Assembly (NCBI GenBank): GCA_021234155.1
Contig: JAJEKV010000497.1
Span: 41,519 to 105,518, forward strand
Source of the DNA: Isoetes taiwanensis
Taxonomy: Eukaryota > Streptophyta > Lycopodiopsida > Isoetales > Isoetaceae
Direction: 5' to 3'
Length of the DNA stretch: 64,000 nucleotides
Of the stretch, positions 35,442 to 47,418 are shown piece after piece. The position numbers were made by a program, and so were the translations under genes. The notes under the pieces were generated by a model that had not been told where the DNA came from, did not search any database, and worked only from the letters and a program-made list of their open reading frames with translations. Numbering within the stretch: position 1 is the stretch's first letter; each line of letters opens with the position of its first letter.

Positions 35442-38220
35442 CTAGCGCCAACAACTTGGTAAAGAAAATTAAAGGCTTATGGATTATTTAAAATTGTATA
35501 ATGATACAAAGATCAAAGGCTAAGGGATGTTAAGTACCAATGACTTACATGAAAATGGAGTCTGGATTGATAATACAACCCGTGGGATTGACCAGGGGTT
35601 GATGTCAGACCTAGGATTCTAGGTTTGGCTGGTTTTTTTTTTTTTTTTTTAAGTTTTTTTTAAACTGAAGGTTTAAACATTTACACCTAAAAATTTCCGA
35701 CGCCGGAATTTTTTTTTGCCTTATTTTTGACATATTATACTTCAAATTAGTGCTGTATTATTCAAATAATATGTATTGAGTATAAAACATATACAGTATT
35801 GAACCTATCCCTGATTCTAAACCAGAACCTGGGGAGGATATTGAATATAACATCCAAGAAGTACCTGGAGCACAGAAGTAATAGCAAAAGAGATCAATAC
35901 AAAGAAATATATGGCAAAGATAAGAATTTCCTTGAGCGTAAAAAATGACCGAAACAACGTTAGCGAATTAAGCTAACAAAAGTGGTTAAAACCTTTGGCA
36001 TATAAGGGGAAAAACCACCATTTTGATCTTAACGTTTGTTTGGGTAGACCGGGCAATCTTAGTTGATTCCTCGGATATTTTTACTAGCTCATGCTTGAGA
36101 ACTTGATCATATTGCATATTTCCATCTATGCTTTCAGCAGAAACATAATAATGAAAGGATCATACTTCACATACCATAAAAGAAGAAAAGCTGTTATTAC
36201 AGATGGGATACTTCGCTAAACCCAACTACCACCTCGACGCTTTCTCCTACAAAGAAAGAGAATCTCCCCTAACAACTCAAAGCGCCTCCATTCGAATCTC
36301 TTTTATGCTTCAAAATGTGTATTAAAATGTATATATGGCGATCACACAAGCACGTTAACCCGCTAACACACTCAAAAATACTTGCCATCCGCCTAAGAGA
36401 CCTCTCCTAAGTATAGTCTGCTTGGAGAGCAGCTACCAAATGTAAGTGACCGAGTGTTTTACAAATAATCATAAGTTTGGAGGCCACTAGCATATTCTAG
36501 GGATATTCTAGCATATACCTAGGATATGCCAAAAAGCCCATAAACAAGGGTTTGCCCCTCTAGGGGCAACCCAAAAATAGCATTTCATCATTGTGTATAT
36601 TTGTGCAGAATTATTTCCTCTCTATTTGAGTGTTAATGGTATTAATATTACACTTTGATATTAGAAATTGGTGCTTGCCGCTTATATTCGATGATTTGAA
36701 AGTTTAAATGTCACGACTGCAGCTTTGCCTCTGTTGTCCAAATTTTGCAACTTGGTGCTTTGTGATACGGCTCCCATCAAAATCTGACAAAATGTGGAAT
36801 CGTTATCTCAATATAGAGAGATCATTATGTTCCAAAGAAGTTCAACAGTGTGCTTGTTATGCTATTAATGAGCTATTAGTCTTTTATGTAGAAGAAGTTC
36901 AAATAAGGTATGAACTTGCCTTCCCATCTTGAACGCAAGTGAAGAATGAGAATGCTCTTCATACAGCTCAACTAAAAGGAAGTTGAGGTCTGTGTTAAGT
37001 GAAATTATTAAAGAATCGAGTTCCCAGAAATATTTGTACATATTCCTGCATTATTGAGAAACAGGAAGTAATTCCATGCAATCAAGGGACAATGAGGGCA
37101 AGCCAAATCCTACTCAATTCACCGGAAGGTGACAGATGAGAAATTTTGGCGAATATTCAATGGCTTTTTGTTTGATGAGTTGCTTGCCGCCTTTGCAGAT
37201 AGACATCTGTCAAGAGTGTTGTTTGCTCAACTAAATGTGTTGCATGCAGCGAACTCAGGATGTGCTAATCCGAACTTTTGAGCCAACCATCGATTCATTT
37301 CTAGAAGTATATGTTTCATGAAAGACCGCAAGTGAAATACCAAAGCTATGGAATGGTTTATTAAATTCACCATGTTTAGGTTGTTATTTCTATGATGCGT
37401 GTAAATGTTCGTGTTGTTATTTCCATGATACGCGGTAAAATGACCACGGAATGAGGATAGATTTTGGGAGATAATAACATATCTTAGTTAATACGCACCA
37501 TTTTTGAGCATATCAACGTTTCATATATAATTATTTACTCCTATGGTTTCGCTTTTGCCATAGATACATGGCTGGGCAAGATTATGGTTTTATTTGTCTC
37601 ACAACATAATTGTAAGACACACAAAGACTAGAAGACATAATGGGACAACTGCATGTGTTTAGGTAGTAAAGACACCTTTTGCAAATTGTTATTGTAATGT
37701 ATTTGTTTTTGCATCATGTCTTAAAATCTATGTTATGAGGATGCAAACTGTTGTAATCAGTATTAGTTTCTACTCTTCTAATTCTACTCTTCTAAGTCAA
37801 CTTCCATTAATAGGTCGATATCATACAAAACGGAAACATTCAAATTTATAATAGAGTCATCATATAATGCTTTACAAGATCCAATGATCAATGATCGTTT
37901 AATAACAACCAAACCTTATTAAATAAAAGACTTAACATATATTACCTTTTACCATCTCCAAGTCACATGTCTTTTTCTAGCCAATGGTGAAACAACGCCT
38001 CTTCTCCTCTTCAAATTGTTACTAAAGCCCGGCAACGCCGGGCACCATAACTAGTTTAAATTAACAACAAACAAGAAAGTAGGTCACGCCATACAGATTT
38101 GCTATGTTCCATCTTAACGTTATATTATACAAAAATAACATTAAAATATGTTTTAAAAAGTATTTGTTTATCCTAAGTTGTAAGTTCAATATTTGGGTTT
38201 CTATTTACTTTTTTATGCAA
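35442..38220. other. Mostly no gene; one unrecognised short frame
   Basis: AT-rich with a poly-T run at about 35633-35651. The frame 36708-36932 (+, 74 codons) has a cysteine-rich start (LQLCLCCPNF) and NIERSLCSKEVQQCACYAINELL, and ends near a possible aag|gtatga donor. It looks exon-like, but I could not assign it. Confidence 0.35.
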
Positions 38221-38288
38221 GGATCACACCATGCGAATTTCTTATATGCAATTATTTTTGCGCATGAAGATTTCGCATCATATGATCC
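38221..38288. repeat. Hairpin repeat copy (68 bp)
   Basis: Begins GGATCACACCATGCGAAT and ends TTTCGCATCATATGATCC. Inverted arms of about 17 bp. A diverged relative begins at about 38083 (ggtcacgccatacagattt) with the usual acaacaaacaagaaagt flank. Confidence 0.8.
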
Positions 38289-38413
38289 TCTTTAAACAAG
38301 GATGGCTTTGACCTTCAATATTCATAAATTTTATGAATGTTTGCATATAAGAATGTCACATATCATATTTTCTTAGAAAATGGTCAACAAATGGATAACA
38401 AGTCACCGTGACT

Positions 38414-38570
<157 letters not shown>

Positions 38571-38813
38571 AACAAGGAATGTGATTGTCAAGTTTTGTAA
38601 TCGCTCATACATAGCGTAATTAAAAGGTGCAGAATAGAAGCGGACTTTAAAAGGAGAAAACATATGGATAAACGAGGATATTACAAAGGAGCAATATGAA
38701 AATCACAAGATGGAAATCCAGAAATTCAAAGCAGCCAAGCAGAACAACAAAAAAGCATTTTGGAAGAATGGGAAGGTGCAAGTCTCAGATTAGGAAGTGG
38801 AGGCCATCAGGAT

Positions 38814-39640
38814 TATGGCGTGGAACATAAACCAGCTTGAGTAATCGAAAAAGATTTTCGATGGGGAGATGTTCTTGCATCGAGACGTAGCATTTTTTCT
38901 TGAAACATGGGAGCATGAAGAATATGGTTTGCCGGATATCCCGGGTTTTTGTATTCTACAATCAGTATGGAACATAAAGGGTTGGAGAAGAAGAGGTTAT
39001 GGGGGGATTGCCTGTTATGTTAGACAGGAGATGGGGCATTTAGTAAAGGTGGTGAAGGTCACTAAACAATACATTTGGGTTGAGATGACAGGAAGGGGTC
39101 AGAAGATATTCGTGGGTGTTGTTATTTTTTACGCCTCTAAAGCAAAGAAACATATAGCATGTACAACTTGATATGGATGATCCATTCCGTGAACTGGAAC
39201 AAGATGTGTCTAGTTTTATGGGTATGGGAGAGGTGATAATTATGGGGATTTTAATGGTAGAATTGCGAGGAAACAAGTTGCTATAACAAGCCCATATGGG
39301 GAACCATTGTGGATGGAACAACTGGATGAAAGCGAGCTGAATGACATAGGTTGGAATAGAGTATCTATGGACACAGACCAATGGCCCACACCTATGGGAA
39401 CTGCATTATTGCATATGTGCAGTGGCTTAGATTTGTTGGTGTATAATGGGACAAGGAAATTTTCTGGTCCGACAAGTGTACATGTCGTGGTAAGAGTGTA
39501 GTGGATTATTTCATTGCAACCGCCATCTAGCGGATGAAGTCATCGCCTTTAAGTATTATGGACTAAAGGAGTGAATCGATCATGTCCCCATTATTGTTTC
39601 TATAAGAATTGCGGTGTTCAATTAAAGAAAGCAGCGTGAG
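38814..39640 (+). pseudogene. LINE ORF2 endonuclease domain (APE type)
   Basis: The frame at 38869-39171 holds DVAFFLETWEHEEYGLPDIP and YGGIACYVRQE. The block near 39235-39270 spells GDFNGR after a frame shift, and a third frame (39307-39501) holds LDLLVYNG. These are the strands and active-site region of the apurinic-type nuclease that nicks target DNA. A stop follows MAWNINQLE. Not translatable without repair of at least three shifts. Confidence 0.75.
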
Positions 39641-40584
39641 ATCATGAGATCTCAGCGTATACATATAGTGGAGAGGAAGGAGGATCTCTATCTTAGCATG
39701 TTTGAAGATAAATATGCGCAAGTTGTTTGGCCTGAGGGAGCGGAGGAGATAAGCTCTCTTCTGACCGCCATAGTTGCTAATGTTGCACATGAATGTTTTT
39801 CCTGGGGAGCGCTTAAAAGGACTACCTTGTAATGGATGGTTTGATCTCGAGTGTAAAGAAAAGAGGAGGCAGGATAAAAGAGCGGTGGGAGAAGCAAGAG
39901 CGCAGCTAATAAAAGAGTTTAGAAAACTTGTCAAGGCAAAGAAAAGGGCTTTTTTGCAAAAAAGACAGGAAGAATTAGTTGGTGAGTTGTTGACTAATCC
40001 CTTTAAGTTTTGTCACACTTGCAAGTTGGGGATCCGACAACGTAAAGAAACTATATCACATGGAAGGTATTTCGGATGATGGGCAATACAGCGATGTAAT
40101 CTGATATTTGTAGAGGATGATGTACGATGGGGACTTGGCAAGTTGGCTAACAGAAGGCGTGCAGACTGGCAGGGTCCGGTAGCCGAAGCTTTTGAAGTGG
40201 GGGTGCCCTCATATGGTGGAGATTCTCACAAGAATGTTCAATGTACCGCAAAAGAAGGATTTCCTACGCCTTGGCAAGTTAACGTGGTGGTGCCGATACA
40301 CAAGGCTAGAGATAAGGAGGACCCTAGCAACTACCGAATGATTATGGTTAGTAATTTGTTTGCTAAGTCCGCACGCTACTATTGTAGAACATAAGATTAG
40401 CACTTGGGGCGTAAGAGAAAAGGTTAGAGCCAAGGGCGTAGATTCGGACCAAATAAATCCACAATAGATCATCTTGTCACTTTTAGAGCCATGATAGATG
40501 CCGTTAAAGGAACGCTGAAACCTCTATTTGTCGCTTTAAAATTGGATTGCACTAAGGCTTTTTGTTACGGTTTGTAGAGACAAT

Positions 40585-41568
40585 TTGTGGATTAGTTTGG
40601 AACGGATAAGAGTGCCAGAAGAGTATAGGGAGGCGGTGAGACTGTTGTATGAACGAGTGTTAGTTCAATTATCCACTCCATTTGTTGAGAAATGCAAGGA
40701 GACAGTGGTTAGTAACATTGGGGTTAAGCAAGGGTGTCCCTTGTCGCCTACTCTCTTTGGTATATTCATTGATGAACTAGAAGAGTGGATAGGGAATATT
40801 GGGGGGGAAGGAACTATACTTGGTGGCTATGTTATTTTGCTGCTTTTGTATGCTGATGACATTGCATTGATTGCACGAAGCAAGGAAGGGATGCAGAGAC
40901 ATTTGGATGCATTGGGGTCTTTTTGTGATAGTAAAGGGCTACAAGTAAATTTGAGTAAGACCAAAGTAGTAATTTTTGGAACAACGCTTGATAAGAATTA
41001 TGCTTTCTTCTATAAGGGTAATCCAGTGGAGATTTCTGCAACATATAAGTATCTGGGGATTATGGTAGATAAGAATTTTAGATGGAATCAAACAGTGGAG
41101 CAGAGGATCAATGGCGGGCTTAAGGCCTTTTTTGCAATGCAAAGAAAATGTGCAAAAGTGGATATATGGAATTTTAGCCTGAAGAGGATGCTATTTAAAA
41201 CTCTGGTACAAGCAGTGGTGCTATATGGGTGCGAGGTCTGGGGGCCAGGTTTATCACTAGAACTATGGCAAAAAATTGAAAAGGTACAAAAGAAGTTTTT
41301 ACATGCTGAGCTTGGCGTTAAGATGCAGACACCGTACGAAATGATGTTAGCTGAGTGTGGCATGCTACCATTAGAATGTGAGGCCTTATGCCAATATGTA
41401 ATAGGTGGCCTTGAGGAGAGTAGCTTCCCACGTTTGGCTCTAAAGGAGACGTTTGATAAAGGTTGGTACTCAGATGGTAGAGTGTGGCTGAGAAAGTGGG
41501 GGCTAGACATTGACGAAGCTAGGGCGGAACTTGAAAAAGGGTCCGAGAATGGATTACGTAAAACTTGA
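40585..41568 (+). CDS. LINE ORF2 reverse transcriptase core (open 327 codons)
   Basis: Copies element RNA into DNA at the nicked target. Residues 46-55 include GVKQGCPLSP, and residues 89-92 are YADD, the catalytic aspartates, inside LLYADDIALIARS. CDSKGLQVNLSKTKV (residues 112-126), YKYLGIMVDKNFRW and the thumb region VLYGCEVWGP follow. The first Met is internal: upstream sequence to about 40080 (VNVVVPIHKARDKEDPSNYR) also belongs to the domain but is interrupted by frame shifts. The last codons overlap the next frame by 4 nt. The open frame and intact catalytic motif suggest the youngest element in the window. Confidence 0.88.
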   Translation: MWISLERIRVPEEYREAVRLLYERVLVQLSTPFVEKCKETVVSNIGVKQGCPLSPTLFGIFIDELEEWIGNIGGEGTILGGYVILLLLYADDIALIARSKEGMQRHLDALGSFCDSKGLQVNLSKTKVVIFGTTLDKNYAFFYKGNPVEISATYKYLGIMVDKNFRWNQTVEQRINGGLKAFFAMQRKCAKVDIWNFSLKRMLFKTLVQAVVLYGCEVWGPGLSLELWQKIEKVQKKFLHAELGVKMQTPYEMMLAECGMLPLECEALCQYVIGGLEESSFPRLALKETFDKGWYSDGRVWLRKWGLDIDEARAELEKGSENGLRKT

Positions 41569-41981
41569 TGATGAACCGAATTTGGGCTAGGCCAGGCACG
41601 AAAATGAAGCACTACAGGGAAAAGATGAATCCGATGCTGCAAGGGATGGGGTACTTGAATGATAATATTTCCATGAGGAAGAGACAGGTAATTTGCCGGA
41701 TGAGGTTAAGTGCCCACCACCTTAATGTTGAGGTCGGCAGATGGATGAAAATTGCACACGAACATAGGCTCTGTCGTGCCTGTGGGGCAAACGAGGTTGA
41801 AGACGTAGAGCATGTGATTCTTTGGTGTCCAGCATATCAAGCTATACGCGATAGATTTGGTTTTGGGAGTATGAGTATCCGTGACTTTCTTTTCGCCAAA
41901 GAAGCAACCCGTTATGAAGCTTTTGATAGATGTACTGCAAATGAGAGAAACAATTGTAAAAAATTCTGGAGATATTCTTAG
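41565..41981 (+). CDS. LINE ORF2 C-terminal zinc-binding (zf-RVT-like) part
   Basis: Contains RMRLSAHHLNVEVGRW and LCRACGANEVEDVEHVILWC, a C-x2-C...H-x4-C arrangement typical of the reverse-transcriptase zinc-binding region at the end of plant LINE ORF2. It overlaps the RT frame by 4 nt in a different frame, so one frame shift separates it from the RT core. Ends at a stop at 41979-41981. Confidence 0.8.
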   Translation: MMMNRIWARPGTKMKHYREKMNPMLQGMGYLNDNISMRKRQVICRMRLSAHHLNVEVGRWMKIAHEHRLCRACGANEVEDVEHVILWCPAYQAIRDRFGFGSMSIRDFLFAKEATRYEAFDRCTANERNNCKKFWRYS

Positions 41982-42156
41982 TGATGAAGAGGAGGGAGAG
42001 CCTGACGATGAACCTTTCTTGTACGAGGGGTCATCGCAGGAAATTATATTTAATTTTGAAAATGTTTTTCTAGACGTCTCATAGACCTGATGGTCTCTAA
42101 AAGACGGAATAATACAATTCACTTCACTTCTCCCTCTCTCTCTATTCATTGCACCT

Positions 42157-42336
42157 GGCGGTAGTCAATGGGTTTTGAGCCTCGATGGGGGACACCCCAA
42201 ATCGATAGCCAGACCACTAAACAATCACCGCGATGAATTTATTTATTTATTTTTAAACATCCAGTGGTAGTCAGTGGATTGTGAACTTCGAAAGGGGACA
42301 CCGATTGAAAAGTTCCGACCAACACCGCGATGATAC
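42157..42336 (+). repeat. LINE 3' UTR direct repeat (about 105-bp period)
   Basis: Two copies begin gg-ggtagtca-tgg at 42157 and 42264 and both end caccgcgatga. Each contains a gggacacc phrase. They lie after the ORF2 stop. Confidence 0.7.
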
Positions 42337-42476
42337 AACATCTTGTTATTTCTTAATATATATTTGTTCTCTTCAATCCCTCCCACCCAACGTTTTTTCT
42401 ATTATCATAGTATCAAAGCAACAAATCGTTTATCCCATGGACTGTAGGGAGAGAATCATTCATAACTCGTACCTTA

Positions 42477-42524
42477 TTAGCAGAGAACCTCCAGAAGTAG
42501 TGCACTGTTACACAAGTGCACTAC
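42477..42524 (-). other. Candidate Helitron 3' terminus (hairpin plus CTAA)
   Basis: On the minus strand GTAGTGCAC, a 10-nt loop, GTGCACTAC (42524-42497), then 16 nt, then CTAA (42480-42477) followed by T at 42476. This is the standard layout of a Helitron right end. The stem is perfect. Confidence 0.6.
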
Positions 42525-42596
42525 ACCTATGAAAATAAGTATACTATGGAAAGACCGAGCCATGTTAATAAAAAGAATAAAACATTTATTCCCCTT

Positions 42597-42700
42597 TTTG
42601 AATTGCAAAGACGCACTTTATTAACCGAGAGGCTACTCGACTTGTGTTTTTGAATTGCAAAGACGCACCTTATTAATTGAGAGGTTACTCTAACTTGTGT
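42597..42700. repeat. 51-bp tandem duplication inside the Helitron
   Basis: Copies at about 42597 and 42648 start ttttgaattgcaaagacgca and contain gagaggctactc or gagaggttactc. They lie between the helicase stop and the terminal hairpin. Confidence 0.85.
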
Positions 42701-43590
42701 TTCCTATACATGCACTAAACACGATGATAGTTCGAAAGTGAAATGGACGTACATGATTAGGAAAGGAGTTCTTTATAAACCACATTTTTTGTTTTGTCTC
42801 ATTGTGTTTTAGAGGCTGAGGAGGATAAGTGCATCTTCTTTTTTGCGTATTCGCGTAAGAGTCGTATAGTGCGAAGGTGTTTGTGCATAAGTCAAGAACG
42901 ATGCGATCCAACGTCATTCCTTGACAACTGTTGAAAGTGGTTGAGTATGCCAGCCGAAGAGGCAGCTGGCGCCTGTGGATAGTCCATGGTCGATTCTCTG
43001 GTTGATAGAAGAAATCTGCTCTAGAAATTGGATATATGCATGTATCCAATGCATCCAATACCCTCACCATTACAACTTTCATATGCATTGACTCAACTAT
43101 CACTTTGACATTCTTGACGGGACCTTTTTCCATATCAAGCCATTTCATAATATGAATAGTTCACACTCTCTATCACAGCTTTATTGGCCATTGAGATTCA
43201 TCCCAAATTATGGCGTTTGTTTCTACGAGCTCCGTAATCTCGCTCCAATAATGAGTATAAGCCCGTTGTTTTTCTCGCGGACGGATCCGAAGAGTGAGTG
43301 CGCGCTCGACCTCCTAGATATAATAGAGCACAAAGTCCCGTTAGCCACATGGGAGTACTATGTTTAGTAATAGGCATATGCAATTGAGCACAAATGTTTT
43401 ACAGGCGTCTTTTCCATCCACAACAATTGGTCCTTCATTCTCGTGGAAATTTAGTTGCTCCCGTGATATAGAGATATATATCCCATTGGTTAGCATTCAT
43501 CATGCTCGCCATTTGCATGGTAGTATTTATATATGCCGCTGATCCGAAAAATCTAGCTAGTTCATTCATGACGCCCCTTGAAAGAGATTT
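42690..43590 (-). pseudogene. Helitron helicase (PIF1-like) domain
   Basis: Walker A is reduced to VDGKDACKTFVLNC (about 43420) where GPGGTGKT would be expected. LGGRARTHS (about 43300) and the Walker B IIWDES (about 43215) follow in different frames. The C-terminal block RQLPLRLAYSTTFNSCQG with LDRIVLDL (42970-42870) is well preserved. The central helicase motifs between 43150 and 43000 are missing, so the domain is deleted internally as well as frame-shifted. Confidence 0.78.
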
Positions 43591-46500
43591 TAAGTTGCAA
43601 TTGCAAGCCAAAAGGCAATGATATTGGTAGCATGTTGTGTTAGTATGTTATTGATTAGATGGAGACACTTATTGAATGTGCTTGTCTCATCGTTTGAGTA
43701 TTGGTCCAGCAAGTCGAGGCTCATATGCACTTGGAATTTGTTCCATATCTCTATTGCTGGTGCGTGATCAAGCAAAAGCATCGCAAATAAAAAGCACAAT
43801 TGTATGGGGCTTAAGGACAATGATGCAGCTTCTTCCATAGCTAGTATTGCCTCATTGTGTGCAGCAAGTAGTCCTCATGCCTCGGCAACTTGCTGATACG
43901 TTTGATGTTGTTCGCCATTCACCACTTTGAGCTCTTCCCATGTTCTTGCAGGTTGCTGTAGCAAAATTTGTCTCAAATAGAATGCTTCTCCAACTCGAGG
44001 CAATAACAAACGTATTCTATATATTATGGTTTCTCTTGATCTTTTCTTATCCCGTGAACTTTATTCGCTCTTGTTCTAAGTGGTCAGTGGATTACAGTCC
44101 TGCTGCTGCATTATATGTACTCAACATATATTGTCTATGATATTGAATATATGTAAAGCTGTCAAACGTTGAATCTAGGGGTCGTAAGAAATAGCGGCCC
44201 AGAAGTGACCTGGTATTTGGCAGCAGTAAGTGGAATGGAAGACATTTGACAGAGGGTGACTTATCCATTATGTGATAGGACATTGTTCTCCATGATGCCT
44301 CTGCGGCTGACAAATATCGTGCCTTTATGTAGTCTCGTATTTCGTTTCTAGGTGCTCGTCCTTCATGCGTTGCTGTTCATTTTTAGGTGTCTATCTCATG
44401 ATGTGTGTTCCCTGCTTCCTAACTCCTAATGAGGTTGTGCATCAACCATATGCCTCTCTTAAGTTACTTGAAAATTAGTACTGTCGAATCCTTTATATAT
44501 GTACCCATAGAGATAGGAAAACACGTGAACAGTAGATGCGATATCCGCCATGATATGACAATCTAGTTCATGAAGAAGAAAAGCATTGTATGGAACAACC
44601 CATACGTCATCTACAGACCTCCCTCTATATTGTACATAACCTCTTAAATCAAGGTGGATTGTTGGATTTATAGGTTTTGGGTAGTCGTAAATGCAAGATG
44701 TATTATTTGCAGAGCATCTTTCTGTATATCTATGTACCATAAACTTTTCAACTTGACCTCGTAGAACTAGGTCTGTTGGAAATTTGGCAGAGATAATTTG
44801 ATCGATACTATCAATTGGTATATCAGGCTCTGTACGCAACACAAGATGTGCATGCAGCAATCCTCATTTTTGAAATTCTATGACATGTATCATATACGAT
44901 ACATGTTGAAAGAGTTTGCGAAGTAGCTCTTTTAGTCGTTGTAACCTTCCATGAAAGCATCGAACAATGATTATAGGAGCATCTGCAGTTGTTTGCCCAT
45001 GGTTGAGTGCAAGTCTTATTTCTTGCCAATTCGTATTTGTTGTCATTGTGATGAATAATGTGGGGCGGCCTTTCGCTCTAGAAAGAGCAAATGCATCTGC
45101 AACTTGCACAAAGCACCATCTCTTACACCCTAAGAATGATGCAGGCAATATGATATCATTTTGGTCATCGTTTTCTCGTTCTGAGTAATCCTCATCATAC
45201 CGTATCCTCCTATTTCTAAAAGCTGATGTTCTGAAATAATTCAAACGTGCTTCTTCTACTCTTGAATATATATCGACTAAATACTCTCTGCATAAACGAC
45301 CTAGACATAAGAATCGATCTTCATGTAACAGCTTTGCCCTGCACCACTGTAATTATGTCAGGCCATGCTCGGTTTCGGGTCCTCAACCTAGCGTACCGTG
45401 CGGAAAGAAAAGCGGATATTGTAGCAGCTCGTAAATTGGATCGAGGATGTTCATGAAGGTTGGTTGTCCTTCATTTTGGACCCAAAAACCAGCAACTCGA
45501 GGTCTGATTTCGGTTGTGCTGTTAACCTCTGCGATGGTAGCAATTTCATCGCTTGAAATCGCTCCATGAATTGTTATGTATGCAGAAGGTACGTGCAAGC
45601 TTCCCATAGTATGAAGGGTTCGAATAAATGGATTTATTTGATTGAGAACTGAACCAACAGTTCCAATCCATTGAAAAGGTACCTCCAATTGTCCAGCCCG
45701 TGTATAACGTTGTGATTCATCATAGATGTACCAGTGTATAGGATTTCCAGGGTCTGACATTGGAAGAAAATGGTGGTATGTACATCCTGTAATTGTCACA
45801 TATGATGGGAAATCCAAAGGCACAAACCCACCGCCAACTCCGAGCACACTAAAACAAAATAGATTGTTTACTCTCCTAGTTACAGCATTGAAACCTCGAG
45901 TGATGTATAAATGTTTACTGCTGGCAAAGGAGGTAGTGGTGGTAATAATCATCTCCCATTGTTGCAAGCAATATCCATTCGATTCACTATTGAGCAACCA
46001 AATATCTAATATGTACACCTCTTATTCCATGTACCCATAGCATAAGTATGCTTTTATCACGAACTCATATGTTGTGCTCGAAGCTTGCCAATGTAACGGA
46101 TTGGTCTCTTGGTTCCCCGCAATGTATAGTTTTGTTCACTCGTCGCATATACAAATCCACTATTTGATGCAGTGTTTTCAAATACTATGTGGTCTACGAT
46201 TACATTTTGATCATGGTATATACCGGGTTGTAATTTCTCTCTCATCCATGTTCCGATGCTTTCTTGCAATATCCACGAGCCTATCATGCTTTTCTCTTCT
46301 TTGATGCTCACTCAATGTCAAAGGGAATTGATATTCACTCGAAGTAGAAGGGACATGCGTATTAAGTAAATCATTGACGTCTATGGTCTCATCAGTATCC
46401 ACAGGTATGTTGTGTATTGCAAAAGGGTTTAGACTAATTAGCTCTGTTTGTCTACATCTTTCGTTAATTATTTCTCTGTCTTCTTTGGTTAGATTTGCAC

Positions 46501-46684
46501 GTAACAATCTATTTCTTTCTCTAGATCTTTCACGTATTCTTTCTCTATCTTCCTCAGGCAAATTCGCAAATGACTCTCTTTTCTTTGCATGCAGTTTTTT
46601 TTTAGTTCTTCGCTTAAGTTTAGATGGAGTTCTTCTTCTTCTTCTTCTTCTTCTTCTTCCTATCATCTTTACATATGCTAGCAA
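43591..46684 (-). pseudogene. Helitron Rep / Helitron-like N region
   Basis: In order from 46684 down: a basic leader with an Arg run (RRRRRRRRR, encoded by the GAA/TTC repeat) and ERIRERSRERNRLLRANL; GGGFVPLDFPS and YELLQYPLFFPHGT (46018-45383); RPTLFITMTTNTNW (45100), the start of the rolling-circle initiator; VVPYNAFLLHELDCHI and YLYGYIYKGFDS (44600-44460); and EASWRTMSYHI (44290). The final piece (43838-43590) reads SPIQLCFLFAMLL. Rep nicks and joins DNA through two tyrosines; I could not confirm both. Several stops and shifts separate the blocks. Confidence 0.82.
46630..46659. repeat. (TTC)n microsatellite inside Helitron coding sequence
   Basis: Ten TTC/TCT units. On the minus strand it encodes the Arg run of the Helitron leader in the frame used there. 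Confidence 0.85.
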
Positions 46685-47418
46685 ACCACTCCTTACGAGG
46701 CATTGTACGCTATTAATTCACATATAATATCTCAATACAATCGTCTAAGGACGTAAAATATAAGATGGCTTACTTGCTATGTTCCTCTGTTAACTTTTCA
46801 TTTGAACAGACTATATAATCGGTGATAATCAGAAAACCTACATAGATGACAATATAACATGTTATAATTCATAGACTAAAGCCATTTGCATAGTAATAGA
46901 TATTTATACAATGATCATATGTCACTATAGGATTGAATAAAAGCAATTCAAGAGAATGAAATCTAATACCATTTACATTTCAGTAAAACAATACCATATT
47001 CGACTTAGAAAGTTGTATTATGTAGGGTTTTGTTTGAATGACCGATGATTGATCTACTGGACAAATCCTCGAAGATTTGCTGAGAATCCAATCCATGAAT
47101 CCTCGAAGATTTGCTAAGAGTCCAGCATTAGTTTTCTAATTAGGATTGACTCGACAATGACAACCAAGTATATAGGGAAATTCGGAAATACACCACCCAC
47201 ACATTTATCTTTTTTGTTGTTTTATTGACAATGAAATTTAGATAAAGTTGTATTATGTCAACATCTAGAATGACACAAATGTGGAAATACACAACATTAT
47301 ATTCTAGATAAGGTTGTATAAAATCTTATGGATTTCCCTATCGATTTCTTATGCTACTCGCAGGTTTCATTCATAACTATGTCCTCTTATGAAGTAGCTT
47401 TATACAGTAGTAGTAGTG
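46685..47418. other. No gene seen; probable Helitron 5' flank
   Basis: AT-rich. Contains a duplicated phrase, atcctcgaagatttgct, at 47067 and 47098. The Helitron 5' end should be in or near this stretch but was not identified. Confidence 0.4.

Larger units (their letters stand above)
38632..42336 (+). mobile_element. Near-complete LINE (non-LTR retrotransposon)
   Basis: Order of parts: an ORF1-type tail reading WINEDITKEQYENHKME (about 38660-38790); endonuclease start MAWNINQLE (38818) with FFLETWEHEEYGLPDIPGF (38890) and GDFNGRIARK (39250); link region KKRAFLQKRQEELVGELL (39935); reverse transcriptase (to 41568); zinc-knuckle tail (to 41981); and a 3' UTR with a direct repeat (42157-42336). 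LINEs move by target-primed reverse transcription. Endonuclease and early RT parts are frame-shifted, whereas the RT core is open for 327 codons. No poly(A) or simple 3' tail was identified. Confidence 0.88.
42477..46684 (-). mobile_element. Helitron (Rep plus helicase), decayed
   Basis: The minus strand encodes the two enzymatic halves of an autonomous Helitron in the normal order: Helitron-like N domain with the replication initiator region, then a PIF1-type helicase. It ends with a candidate 3' terminus: a 9-bp-stem hairpin followed 16 nt later by CTAA before a T. Rolling-circle transposition by Helitrons inserts between A and T. Frames are broken many times and the 5' TC end was not located, so the left limit given here is only the start of coding sequence. 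Confidence 0.85.

Noticed and set aside
41088-41642. 184-codon minus-strand frame
   Set aside because: It is the antisense shadow of the LINE reverse transcriptase, which carries the real motifs on the plus strand.
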